Shown one piece after another: positions 56,215 to 64,000 of a DNA stretch of 64,000 bases (positions within the stretch are counted from its first letter, which is position 1; every line of letters begins with the position of its first letter). A program made the position numbers and the translations under genes. The notes beneath the pieces were generated by a model. That model did not search any database and had not been told where the DNA came from. It saw only the letters and a list, made by a program, of their open reading frames with translations. Location of the stretch: assembly GCF_004322755.1 (NCBI RefSeq), contig NZ_CP036401.1, forward strand, positions 2,542,001 through 2,606,000. Reading direction: 5' to 3'. The DNA is from Pseudoduganella albidiflava. GTDB taxonomy: Bacteria > Pseudomonadota > Gammaproteobacteria > Burkholderiales > Burkholderiaceae_D.

Positions 56215-57659
56215 ATGGACGCCTCCCGCCAAGACTCTGGGTACCGATAGGCAAACGTGATGCGGGGAATGTGGTGGAAAGGTGGATCCTCGCGCGCCAA
56301 CGGCATCAAAGTGCCCTAGAGTGAAAGCGCAGTACTTTCGAGGCAAGTCGGAGGATCCACATCATGAATGCTACGCCAAAACCGGTGGTCGGGGTAGATA
56401 CGGCCAAGAATGTCTTCCAGCTGTACACGGTCGACAAACAGTCGGGCGAATTGATCTGTCAGCAGCTCAAGCGTCCGAAATTTCTTGCATGGTTCGTGAA
56501 TCGGGAACCATGCGTGGTCGGCATGGAAGCATGCGGGGGCTCGCAGCACTGGGCGCGCAAGCTCAAGGAGCTTGGGCACGAGGTCAAGCTGATGCGACCG
56601 AAAATGGTGAAGGCGTTTGTTCCCGGCAATAAGAACGATGTCGCCGATGCCCGCGCTATCTGGATGGCGGCCCAGCAACCTGGCGTGAAAGCTGTGGCCG
56701 TGAAAACAGAAGAACAGCAAGCAGTGATTGCCCTACATCGGATACGCCAGCAGTTGGTGAAGAGCCGCATTGCACAGTGCAATGAATTGCGTGGCTTGGT
56801 GGGCGAACACGGCGAGACCTTCGCTGTTGGCCAGGCAGCGTTCGACGCTGGTCTGAAGGCCGCCTTGGCGCGGTTAGCGGAACGTTTGCCATCGTTCTTC
56901 ATCGACACCTTGCGCGAGCAATGGGAGGAGATCGCCAAGCTTACTGAACGGATTGCCAGGATTGAAGCAAGGCTCAGGGCTTGGATGCGTCAAGACCGTG
57001 CTGCGCAAGCGATTGCGCAAATTCCCGGCGTGGGGGTGCTGACGGCGACGGCGGCAGTGGCAACGATGGGCGATGCCAAAGCATTCCGGTCTGGGCGTGA
57101 ATTCGCCGCCTGGATCGGCCTGGTACCGGCCCAGACCGGGACAGGAGGAAAAGTCCGACTGCTAGGCATCAGCAAGCGAGGTGATTCCTACTTGCGGATG
57201 CTGTTGATCCATGGCGCCCGATCCGTTCTGTATCACGCCAAGGAACCAAGCAAGTGGTTGCAGGGCATTTGCCAGCGACGACCGTCCAATGTCGTTACGG
57301 TCGCGCTAGCGAACAAGATAGCCCGCACTATCTGGGCTGTATTAGCCCACGAACGGACCTATGATAAGGACCACATCAGCATCCGCCCAGGAATGACAAC
57401 GACGATATGAACAGCACGAACGCTGGAACCAACTCACACGCCACAGGTTGCGATCGGTAGAGATAGCGATGACAGACTGGTTAGACCGTACCCCTTTAAA
57501 CCTGGCGTACTCCAAGGACATCAAGTCCGCAGGGAGGATGAGGGATGGGGTAGCGGAGTTCATCGAGGCCCGCGGCTCGCCGCACTCAAGGCCGGATATA
57601 GGACTGCAACTTTCTCGTCTGACCTAGCTAAATTTACCTTGCAAAAGGGAGGCGTCCAT
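56215..57659. mobile_element. IS110-family (IS1111-type) insertion sequence
   Basis: Bounded by perfect 13-bp inverted repeats: ATGGACGCCTCCC at 56215-56227 and GGGAGGCGTCCAT at 57647-57659. Such (sub)terminal repeats are typical of the IS1111 subgroup and absent from most other IS110 members. True ends probably lie a few bases outside. One transposase gene is complete. The about 137-bp left and about 250-bp right non-coding parts could encode the structured guide (bridge) RNA described for this family. The element sits between the two halves of a palindromic repeat. Confidence 0.8.
56364..57410 (+). CDS. IS110-family transposase
   Basis: 348 residues. The N-terminal DEDD domain has VVGVDTAKNVFQLYTVD, CVVGMEACGGSQHWARKL and PGNKNDVADARAIWMA (catalytic acidic residues). 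The C-terminal Transposase_20 domain has QIPGVGVLTATAAVATMG, FRSGREFAAWIGLVP, LGISKRGDSYLRMLLIHGA with the conserved Ser region. Length and motifs are complete, so it is probably active. This family uses a serine-recombinase-like nucleophile with a RuvC-like domain. Confidence 0.93.
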   Translation: MNATPKPVVGVDTAKNVFQLYTVDKQSGELICQQLKRPKFLAWFVNREPCVVGMEACGGSQHWARKLKELGHEVKLMRPKMVKAFVPGNKNDVADARAIWMAAQQPGVKAVAVKTEEQQAVIALHRIRQQLVKSRIAQCNELRGLVGEHGETFAVGQAAFDAGLKAALARLAERLPSFFIDTLREQWEEIAKLTERIARIEARLRAWMRQDRAAQAIAQIPGVGVLTATAAVATMGDAKAFRSGREFAAWIGLVPAQTGTGGKVRLLGISKRGDSYLRMLLIHGARSVLYHAKEPSKWLQGICQRRPSNVVTVALANKIARTIWAVLAHERTYDKDHISIRPGMTTTI

Positions 57660-57663
57660 ATAG

Positions 57664-57842
57664 GAATACTGGCTTGCAGGCCAGTATCGCTACGTCGGCA
57701 AGGAGCGATGCTCCTTGAAACCCCGACTACGCCCCGCCGGGGTGACGCAGGGGTTTCGCGAAGCATGCTTCGCGCCTGCGGAACAGTGCTGGCCTGCAGG
57801 CCAGCACTCCCTCCTGACCCCAGCCCTTCGCTGTTGGGGTGA
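57664..57842. repeat. REP-like palindromic element, copy 2 (right part)
   Basis: Contains stem ACTGGCTTGCAGGCCAGT (57668-57685), AAGGAGC..GCTCCTT, the same 18-bp palindrome CGCGAAGC/GCTTCGCG (57757-57774) as at 128-145, then GCTGGCCTGCAGGCCAGC and the CCTGACCCCAG..TTGGGGTGAA end. No coding content. The 57411-57646 stretch is IS right-end sequence. Confidence 0.6.
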
Positions 57843-57859
57843 ATGCAAGCAATACCACT

Positions 57860-59572
57860 TCACTGAATCTCCGCAATCGAGAACACCGCGGCGCCGTACG
57901 ACGGGGAACACTGTGCGGCCGGCACGCCATCGCACTGCGCGGTGCCGGCGAACAGCGGGCTTGCCGTGCCGGGCACGCGGGCACCGTTGCTGGCGGTGCC
58001 GAGGTCGAATTCGCTGAACGGCGTCAGGACCTTCAGGCCGGCGCCACGGAAGTCGCGCGGCCGGTCGGACACGATGGCGACGAACTGGTTGGTGCCGGGC
58101 GGCCCGGCGGCGGTCATGCGCCACGTGGCCCGCGGCAGCGCCAGCTCGCTGCCGGCCGCGATGCGGTTGTCGGCATCGAGGCTGTTCGGGAACAGCAGCC
58201 AGAACTGCGCGCGGTCCGTGCCCACCATCAGCAGGTACACATATCCCGGTCGTGACGAACGGATGGCGAAGCGCAGCGGATCGACGCCGATGCGCACCTG
58301 CGCCCGTTCGATCGAGATCGTTACCGCATGGTCGCGGTTGCGGGCTTCGAACACTTCGTCGAGCGCCCGCACCGGGTCGAATGGCTGCGGCGCCGCCGGC
58401 GCTGCGGAAGCAGGGTCAGCAGGTGCCGATGCGGTTGGCGAAGGCGTGGCGGCAGGCGGGGCGCGCTCAGCCTCGGGCTGCGGGGCGGGCATCACCGGGC
58501 CGTCCCGGTCGGCGAGCAGGCTGGTGCCGAGCCCGATGGCCGCGGCGCCGGCCAGGACCAGGCCGCCCAGGCGCAGGTGGTGCCAGGCGGAGGCGGGCGG
58601 CGGTTTCCCACGCCGCGAACCCTCGTCGTTCCCGCTCGACAGCCCCAGCAGTTTGCGCAGTTCGGCAACGCTTTGTGGCCGGTCTTCCGGCTTCACGGCC
58701 AGCGCGTGGTCGATGGCGGCCAGCAGTTGCGGGCTGTAGCGGCCGGCCGCCGCACGGCCCAGCGGCACATGCGGGTCGTCGATCATGCGCGACACGGCCG
58801 GCATGGGCGGCTTGCCCGTGATGGCCAGGTACACCACGGAGGCCAGCGCATAGAGGTCGGTCCAGGGGCCCTGCGTCATCGACGGGATGTCGGCGTACTG
58901 CTCCACGGGCGCGTAGTCGCGCTTCAGGATCACGGTGAACGCGTCGACCTTGCCGGCGATCGCGCGCCGGGCGGCGCCGAAGTCGAGCAGCAGCGGGCGG
59001 CCATCGTCGAGGATCAGGATATTGTCCGGCGCGATATCGCGGTGGTAGCACTGTTCCTGGTGCAGCAGTTCCAGGGCGTCGAGCAACGGCGCCAGCAGGG
59101 CGCGCAGCCAGGCTTCGTCCGGCGGCGCCGCGCGGTCGCGCAATACCTGCTTCAGGGTGGCGCCCCGGTACAGGGGCATCACCATGTAGGCGGTGCCGTT
59201 ATCCTCCCAGAACCGGTAGACCTTGACGAGCGCGGGGTGGTCGAACGCGGCCAGCAGGCGGGCTTCGTTGACGAAACTGCGCAAGCCCGCCTGGAACGTG
59301 TCGACATGCCGGGGCGACTTCAGCGTGACCTGCGCGGTGCCGGCGTGCGCCGCCAGGGCCGATGGCATGTATTCCTTCAGCGCCACGGTGCGCTGCAGCG
59401 AGTGGTCGTAGGCCTGGTAGACGATGCCGAAGCCGCCCTGGCCGATGAGGCCGGCGATCTCGAACTCGGCCAGCCGGGTACCGGAGGGCAGCGCATTGTT
59501 GGCGCTTTCCAGGATCACCAGCGGCACGGCGGCCGGCATGATGGTGCGATCCCCGTCCCGGTCCTCGTTCAT
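57860..59572 (-). CDS. Ser/Thr protein kinase with DUF4384 C-terminal domain
   Basis: 570 residues from the ATG at 59572. Kinase domain about 32-315: G-loop GQGGFG near 44-49, Lys66 in VALKEYMP, HRD 178-180 in CYHRDIAPDN, DFG 197-199. A membrane helix (about 345-362, LGGLVLAGAAAIGLGTSLL) and Pro/Ala linker lead to a DUF4384-like exported domain (FAIRSSRPGYVYLLMVGTDR, NQFVAIVSDRPRDF). The kinase part is closely similar to that at 29001-31232. Its ATG overlaps the tagF stop, so it is coupled to tssM-tagF. Confidence 0.88.
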   Translation of the reverse strand: MNEDRDGDRTIMPAAVPLVILESANNALPSGTRLAEFEIAGLIGQGGFGIVYQAYDHSLQRTVALKEYMPSALAAHAGTAQVTLKSPRHVDTFQAGLRSFVNEARLLAAFDHPALVKVYRFWEDNGTAYMVMPLYRGATLKQVLRDRAAPPDEAWLRALLAPLLDALELLHQEQCYHRDIAPDNILILDDGRPLLLDFGAARRAIAGKVDAFTVILKRDYAPVEQYADIPSMTQGPWTDLYALASVVYLAITGKPPMPAVSRMIDDPHVPLGRAAAGRYSPQLLAAIDHALAVKPEDRPQSVAELRKLLGLSSGNDEGSRRGKPPPASAWHHLRLGGLVLAGAAAIGLGTSLLADRDGPVMPAPQPEAERAPPAATPSPTASAPADPASAAPAAPQPFDPVRALDEVFEARNRDHAVTISIERAQVRIGVDPLRFAIRSSRPGYVYLLMVGTDRAQFWLLFPNSLDADNRIAAGSELALPRATWRMTAAGPPGTNQFVAIVSDRPRDFRGAGLKVLTPFSEFDLGTASNGARVPGTASPLFAGTAQCDGVPAAQCSPSYGAAVFSIAEIQ

Positions 59573-60351
59573 GGCGGCGGCCCGTCCGCATCGTCCAGCA
59601 GAAGGGTGAACTGGTCGCCGGCCGGCAAGCCGTGGAAACCCAGCAGCCGGGTGGCGTCGCTGGTGGTGGTGTCGCTCCACCAGAGACTCCTGCCGGCGGC
59701 ATCGGCGGCACGGGCGGCATCGGCTCCATCGGCTCCATCGGCAGCCTCGGCAGAACATGAACCATCCACCCCGCCGGGGCGCGCCGCGGCGCCGAGCACG
59801 TCCGCGGCCGATACGCCGGCCGGCAGGTGCAGCACCAGCGTGCCCGCGGCCCTGGCCGCCAGCCACGCCGCCAGCCCGTCGCCGGCGCGCTCGTCGATGG
59901 CGGGCAGGGCCGGGAAGGGCACTTCGGCCAGCCGCGTTTCAAGCTGTTCCGGCAGGCAGTGGATGTCCAGGCAGGCCAGCGCGGCGCGGTCGATGGCGGC
60001 GAACCACTCGCGCGCCGCTGCGACGGTTCGCAGGATGCCCGCATGCGGCGGCACCGCGAGGGCGATCGTCAGCGGGAAATGGCGGCCCACCTTGTCGACA
60101 CTCGGCATGATCGTGCCCAGCCAGGCGCTGCCCCCGCACACGCCCGGCAACAGCGCGAAGTTCCACAGGGGGCCGTTCAGGTAGACGTCGAGCCAGCGAT
60201 CGCCCAGGGTGGCGCGGCTGGACGCGATGCCGCGCTGCAGCCACGCGTCCCAGGGGCCGATGAAGGCCGGCGGCAAACGGCGCGAGGCGAAATCGCCCAG
60301 CGCCGGCAGCTTGCCGTACCAGCCGGCGACCAGGGCGGGGGCCAGCGTCAC
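59569..60351 (-). CDS. tagF: T6SS-associated protein TagF
   Basis: 260 residues from a GTG at 60351 that overlaps the tssM stop (GTGA). TagF/DUF2094 features: VAGWYGKLPALGDFASRRLP, FIGPWDAWLQRGIASSRATL, WNFALLPGVCGGSAWLGTIM and SVDKVGRHFPLTIAL. TagF represses T6SS post-translationally, in Pseudomonas by sequestering Fha1. Its presence beside a kinase and an FHA protein supports a threonine phosphorylation pathway. Confidence 0.93.
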   Translation of the reverse strand: MTLAPALVAGWYGKLPALGDFASRRLPPAFIGPWDAWLQRGIASSRATLGDRWLDVYLNGPLWNFALLPGVCGGSAWLGTIMPSVDKVGRHFPLTIALAVPPHAGILRTVAAAREWFAAIDRAALACLDIHCLPEQLETRLAEVPFPALPAIDERAGDGLAAWLAARAAGTLVLHLPAGVSAADVLGAAARPGGVDGSCSAEAADGADGADAARAADAAGRSLWWSDTTTSDATRLLGFHGLPAGDQFTLLLDDADGPPP

Positions 60352-63300
60352 AGCACACCCGGGCAGCGGAACTGTTCCAGTTCGGCCAGGCGGAACGGAT
60401 TGCGCACGCTGCTGGTCAGTACCTCGAACTGGGTGCGGCGCCCGTCCACGTTGAAGGTGGCGATGAACTTCTCGGGCTGGCCCGTGCCATCCACCTGGGC
60501 CTGGTCGAACAGGCGGAACAGCGCCCAGGCCCCTTCATAGGTGCGGCCCGAGGCGCCGGCCGCGCTGGGCGGCGTCACCTGCAGCCGCACCTGCGTGCTG
60601 CCGCGCGGGCCGGGCCACTGCACCTGGGCCGGCACCTGCGGGCCATGGCTGTACTTCACCAGCTGGCCATCGACATCGAGCGTGAACTGCGTGATCGACG
60701 CGTCCATCATCACCGGCTTCAGTTCCAGCCGCATGCCGGCGGCCGCGCCACCCCGGAAGAACACGTCGCGGATCACCTGGGCGCGCTGGAACTGGAGCAG
60801 CGCGCCGGACGAGCCGCCCATCGTGGCATCGCCCACCGAACGGAAACTCCACGGCCGCGTGTTCGTGTTCACGTACTGCGCCAGGTTCTTCTGGAAAAAC
60901 TCGTCGATCATGCCGCCCGGCGCGAACAGGCGGCTGAAGTCGTCCTGGGTCACGTCGCGCGGGCTGCCCTTGGTGAACGGGTAGCGGCCCGTCACCGCGT
61001 TGTTGCAGAACTCGCCCAGCGTGGCGCCCATCGCCTGGTTCAGGTTACTGCGCGTCATGCCCAGGGCCTGGCTGGCGCTGCCCGAGGCCAGCGTGAGCAG
61101 GATCGAGCGCACCGGTTCCGGCATCAGCCCGCCCTGGGCCTTGACCTTGTTCGGCACATCGCTGGGCGGCGGCGTGTTGGCGCCCTTCAGCGCCGCTTCG
61201 GTGGCCGTCAGCAGCGTGTACAGCTCGTTGATGAGGGAAGTCGTGGCATCGATCGGCGCCGGCTGGCCCGGACCGGCGCTGGCGACCAATCGGCGCAGGT
61301 CGTCGAAGCGGTCGTCGACGATGCGTTCGGGCTGAGTCTCCCGGGCGGCGGCGGGCTTGACGGCTTCGCTGCCGAACAGTTTCATCAGTTCCTTGCGGGT
61401 GCTCTCGACCGTGTCGCCGGCCTTGTCGGCGATGCTCTTGTCCGCCGCGTCGCCCTGCACCAGCGTGACCTCGCGCACGACGGCGCGCAGCAGCGCCGGC
61501 AGCGGCGAGTCCGGCATCGACAGCACGCGCGCCGTCTGGATGCTGCCCTGCAGGCTGCCGGCGCGCACCAGCTTGATATCGTCGACGAAGGCGCGCCAGA
61601 TGCGCGCATAGTCTTCCAGGTACAGGCGGCGCACTTCGTCGAGCTGGCCAGCGCGCTGCGCGGGATCGGTGAAGCGGCGGTCCTTCTCGGCCAGGCCGAG
61701 CACCCAGCCTTCCTCGTCGGCCAGCTGGCCGGTCACGCGCGCGGCCTCCTTCAGGAACGCGTTGCGGTAGCCATTCACGCTGTACAGGCCGGGAACGCCG
61801 CTGGTCAGTGGCTGCCCGCTGGCACGTGCGAATACCAGCGGCGCGGCCGGGCCGGCGGCCCCCGCCACCGTGAATTCCGGCAGGTCGGCACCGGCGCCGC
61901 CGCGCTTGATGCGGTTGTAGATGCGCACCGCCAGCGGCGTGCGGGCCACGGCCTCGCGCGCGCTGGCGATCAGCTGCTGGTCCGCCGGTTGCGGCGCCGT
62001 CGGCCGTTCGCCGGCAAGCAGCGCGTCCAGGTGCGCTTCCAGCTCGCGGCGCTGCTCCAGCGTCACGCTGCGCGGCAGCGTGCTTTCCCAGTCGGCCGTG
62101 ATGAAGGCTTTCAGCGCCGCTCCCTGGAAATGGCGCGGTTCGTGCAGCATGATGTAGGCCTTCAGCGCCTCGTACAGCAGTTCCGGGTTGCCGCCGGCGC
62201 CCTGCAGCTGCTGGCGCACGCGCGCTTCCAGGCGCGCCAGGAACACGTCGCGCAACAGGTTGCGGTAGGCCGTCTGCGCGGCGGACGCCAGCTTGTCGCC
62301 CTGGTACAGGCCCGCGCCCATCGCGAACGGGGCTTCGCCCGGCGCCTGGCCGGGCACGTTGGCCAGGTCGCGCACCGTGCGTAGCACCGGCAGCAGTTCC
62401 ACCACGTCGGCGCTGCGGTTGGCTTCCAGCGCCCGCACCTGCTGCGCGATCGCATCGAGGCGCTCCTGCACGCCGGCCACGTAGGCGCGGTTGCCCGCGT
62501 AGCTGACCGCCCACGCCACGATCATGCCGGCGGCCAGCAGGGCGGCCACCGCGAGCGCGCCCAGTTGCACCAGTGCGCGGCGCCGTTCGCGGCGCAGGTT
62601 GGTGCCGGCCAGCCCCGCTTCCTGGAACACCACGTCTTTTAGCAGGCGCGTGATGAAGAAGCTCTTGCCGGTGGGCGACTGCGGCGGCAGCATCTTGCGG
62701 TCCAGTTGCAGGGCGCGCCCCACGCCGCCCAGCATGCGGTCGATCGGGCTGCCTTCCTGGGTGCCGCTGGTGAAGTACACGCCGCGCAGCAGCGGCCGTT
62801 CGGCGAAACGCGAATCGCTGACGATCCCGTCGACGAATTCGCCCAGCGTGCCCTTCAGCGCCGCGAACTGCTGGGGGAACAGATAGAGCTGCGCGCGTTT
62901 CTGCGGGTCCCGTTCGGCCTGCATGCGGTCGACCAGGCGGGCGTTGAGGCGTGCCTCCAGCGCGGCGAATTCGTTGCCGAAATCGGGCGCCGCCGCATTC
63001 CCGCCATCAGCCATGCCATCGCGCCCGCCATCGGGCTTTCCCGCATCCCGCGCCGCACCCTTGGTGGCGTCTTTCCCGGCCGCGTCGCGGATCGGGAAGG
63101 TCATGCCCCACACCTGGGCGCGGTCTTCCTTGCCCAGCTCGCCGAAGAATTCCATGAAGCCGGGCAGCAGGTCGAGCTTGGTCACCAGCAGGTACAGGGG
63201 AAAGCGGATGTCGAGCTCCTCGTGCAGTTCGTGCAGGCGCTTGCGCAGCGTGGCCAGGTGGGCGGCCCGCTCGTCCGGCGACTGGCCCAGCAGGTCCGGC

Positions 63301-64000
63301 ACGCTCAGCGTCAGCAGCGCGCCGTTGATCGGCCGTCGCACGCGGTACTTCTTCAGCAACTGCAGGAAGCCGGTCCACGCCGCGCTGTCCGTCTTCTGGT
63401 CGCTTTCCTGCGTGGTGTAGCGGCCGGCCGTGTCCAGCAGCACGGCTTCGTCGGTAAACCACCAGTCGCAGTTGCGCGTGCCGCCCACGCCGCGGATCGC
63501 TTCGCGGCCGAATTGCCCGCTCAGGGGGAATTGCAGGCCCGAATGCACCAGGGCGGTGGTCTTGCCCGAGCCGGGCGCGCCGATCAGGATATACCAGGGC
63601 AGTTCGTAGACCCATTGCCGGCCCAGGCTGGCCAGCCAGCGCCCCGGTGCGCCGGGCTTGCCGGTGAGGCGTGCCTTGCGCAGCACGTCTACCGCGCCCT
63701 CGAAACGCTTGCGCAGCGTGGCCAGTTCCTCGGCGGCCATGGTGTCGCCGGGGCTGGCGGCGGCCGGTGCCTGCTGCAGCAACCCGTTCATCAGGCTGGC
63801 ATTGGCGCGCCGGGCCTGCCACAGTTTCCACAGCGCCTTGCCCACGTAGACCAGCACGACGAGGCAGATCAGCGCCAGCCGGATGCGGGCCGGTTCCAGC
63901 GGCCGGTAGCCGGCGATGGCGACCAGCGGCCCGACATGCCAGATCAGCAGTGCGAAGGCGGCCAGGCCCAGCCCGGTGGTCACGCGGCGGTGCAGCAGCA
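60348..64000 (-). CDS. tssM: T6SS membrane complex protein TssM (IcmF), 5' end beyond window
   Basis: At least 1216 codons; the frame stays open to the right edge, so the first residues are missing (a GTG at 63983 is a possible but unlikely start). Two N-terminal membrane helices (GLAAFALLIWHVGPLVAIAG; ALICLVVLVYVGKALW), a Walker A GAPGSGKT (near 135-142 counted from 63983) and VGGTRNCDWWFTDEAVLLDTAG are followed by a third helix near residue 475. The large periplasmic part ends VRNPFRLAELEQFRCP. TssM spans the inner membrane and links TssL to TssJ. It is followed by tagF (GTGA overlap). Confidence 0.95.
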   Translation of the reverse strand, partial: LLHRRVTTGLGLAAFALLIWHVGPLVAIAGYRPLEPARIRLALICLVVLVYVGKALWKLWQARRANASLMNGLLQQAPAAASPGDTMAAEELATLRKRFEGAVDVLRKARLTGKPGAPGRWLASLGRQWVYELPWYILIGAPGSGKTTALVHSGLQFPLSGQFGREAIRGVGGTRNCDWWFTDEAVLLDTAGRYTTQESDQKTDSAAWTGFLQLLKKYRVRRPINGALLTLSVPDLLGQSPDERAAHLATLRKRLHELHEELDIRFPLYLLVTKLDLLPGFMEFFGELGKEDRAQVWGMTFPIRDAAGKDATKGAARDAGKPDGGRDGMADGGNAAAPDFGNEFAALEARLNARLVDRMQAERDPQKRAQLYLFPQQFAALKGTLGEFVDGIVSDSRFAERPLLRGVYFTSGTQEGSPIDRMLGGVGRALQLDRKMLPPQSPTGKSFFITRLLKDVVFQEAGLAGTNLRRERRRALVQLGALAVAALLAAGMIVAWAVSYAGNRAYVAGVQERLDAIAQQVRALEANRSADVVELLPVLRTVRDLANVPGQAPGEAPFAMGAGLYQGDKLASAAQTAYRNLLRDVFLARLEARVRQQLQGAGGNPELLYEALKAYIMLHEPRHFQGAALKAFITADWESTLPRSVTLEQRRELEAHLDALLAGERPTAPQPADQQLIASAREAVARTPLAVRIYNRIKRGGAGADLPEFTVAGAAGPAAPLVFARASGQPLTSGVPGLYSVNGYRNAFLKEAARVTGQLADEEGWVLGLAEKDRRFTDPAQRAGQLDEVRRLYLEDYARIWRAFVDDIKLVRAGSLQGSIQTARVLSMPDSPLPALLRAVVREVTLVQGDAADKSIADKAGDTVESTRKELMKLFGSEAVKPAAARETQPERIVDDRFDDLRRLVASAGPGQPAPIDATTSLINELYTLLTATEAALKGANTPPPSDVPNKVKAQGGLMPEPVRSILLTLASGSASQALGMTRSNLNQAMGATLGEFCNNAVTGRYPFTKGSPRDVTQDDFSRLFAPGGMIDEFFQKNLAQYVNTNTRPWSFRSVGDATMGGSSGALLQFQRAQVIRDVFFRGGAAAGMRLELKPVMMDASITQFTLDVDGQLVKYSHGPQVPAQVQWPGPRGSTQVRLQVTPPSAAGASGRTYEGAWALFRLFDQAQVDGTGQPEKFIATFNVDGRRTQFEVLTSSVRNPFRLAELEQFRCPGVL

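Overview
This window looks like chromosomal DNA from a high-GC betaproteobacterium. Gene content and protein style (TagJ-type T6SS, paired two-component genes, KaiC-like ATPase, DUF4105, IS1111-type element) suggest an Oxalobacteraceae member close to Massilia/Pseudoduganella. That assignment is inference; no rRNA or other taxonomic marker is present. I see no tRNA, rRNA or CRISPR array.

Layout. 1-311: a MITE-like composite repeat with a perfect 23-bp inverted repeat. 312-2808: terB-like/terC operon divergent from an nhaR-type LysR regulator. 2809-5470: small orphan genes of uncertain function. 5545-18537: a signalling-rich stretch with two PAS histidine kinases, a DUF4105 membrane protein, a periplasmic solute-binding protein, a vanadium-haloperoxidase-like lipoprotein, a methyltransferase, a CHASE3-GAF-GGDEF cyclase translationally coupled to a histidine kinase, and a chemotaxis receptor. 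18826-22024: a double KaiC-domain ATPase overlapping a hybrid histidine kinase. 22052-27565: an aquaporin remnant, a LysE exporter with a convergent AraC regulator, a methyltransferase, a damaged caspase-like gene, a small membrane protein and a LysR regulator.

27590-64000: a large type VI secretion (T6SS) locus. The left arm (minus strand) holds an orphan amidase, a lipoprotein and a Ser/Thr kinase with a sulfatase-modifying-factor domain. The main operon (plus strand, 31795-56136) runs tssA-tssB-tssC-hcp-hcp-(Q-rich small ORF)-tagJ-tssE-tssF-tssG-clpV-vgrG, then a cargo cassette, then tagH (FHA), a PP2C phosphatase and an OmpA-like protein. The cargo cassette comprises DUF6484, DUF2169, a ketosynthase-like protein without catalytic residues, a DUF4150 PAAR-like nuclease, a DUF3396 immunity protein, an unknown protein, a TIGR02270 HEAT-like protein and a 52-residue membrane protein. 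An IS110/IS1111 element follows, sitting inside a palindromic repeat. The right arm (minus strand) runs tssM-tagF-second Ser/Thr kinase, with tssM cut by the window edge. tssJ, tssK and tssL are not in view and probably lie beyond the right edge.

How the parts fit: TssBC form the sheath, Hcp the tube, VgrG plus the PAAR-like protein the tip, TssEFGA the baseplate and cap, TssM the membrane complex, and ClpV recycles the sheath. Two kinases, an FHA protein and a PP2C phosphatase suggest control by threonine phosphorylation. The most interesting parts are the cargo cassette with its catalytically dead ketosynthase and nuclease effector, the tetranucleotide repeat in front of tssA, and the orphan amidase.
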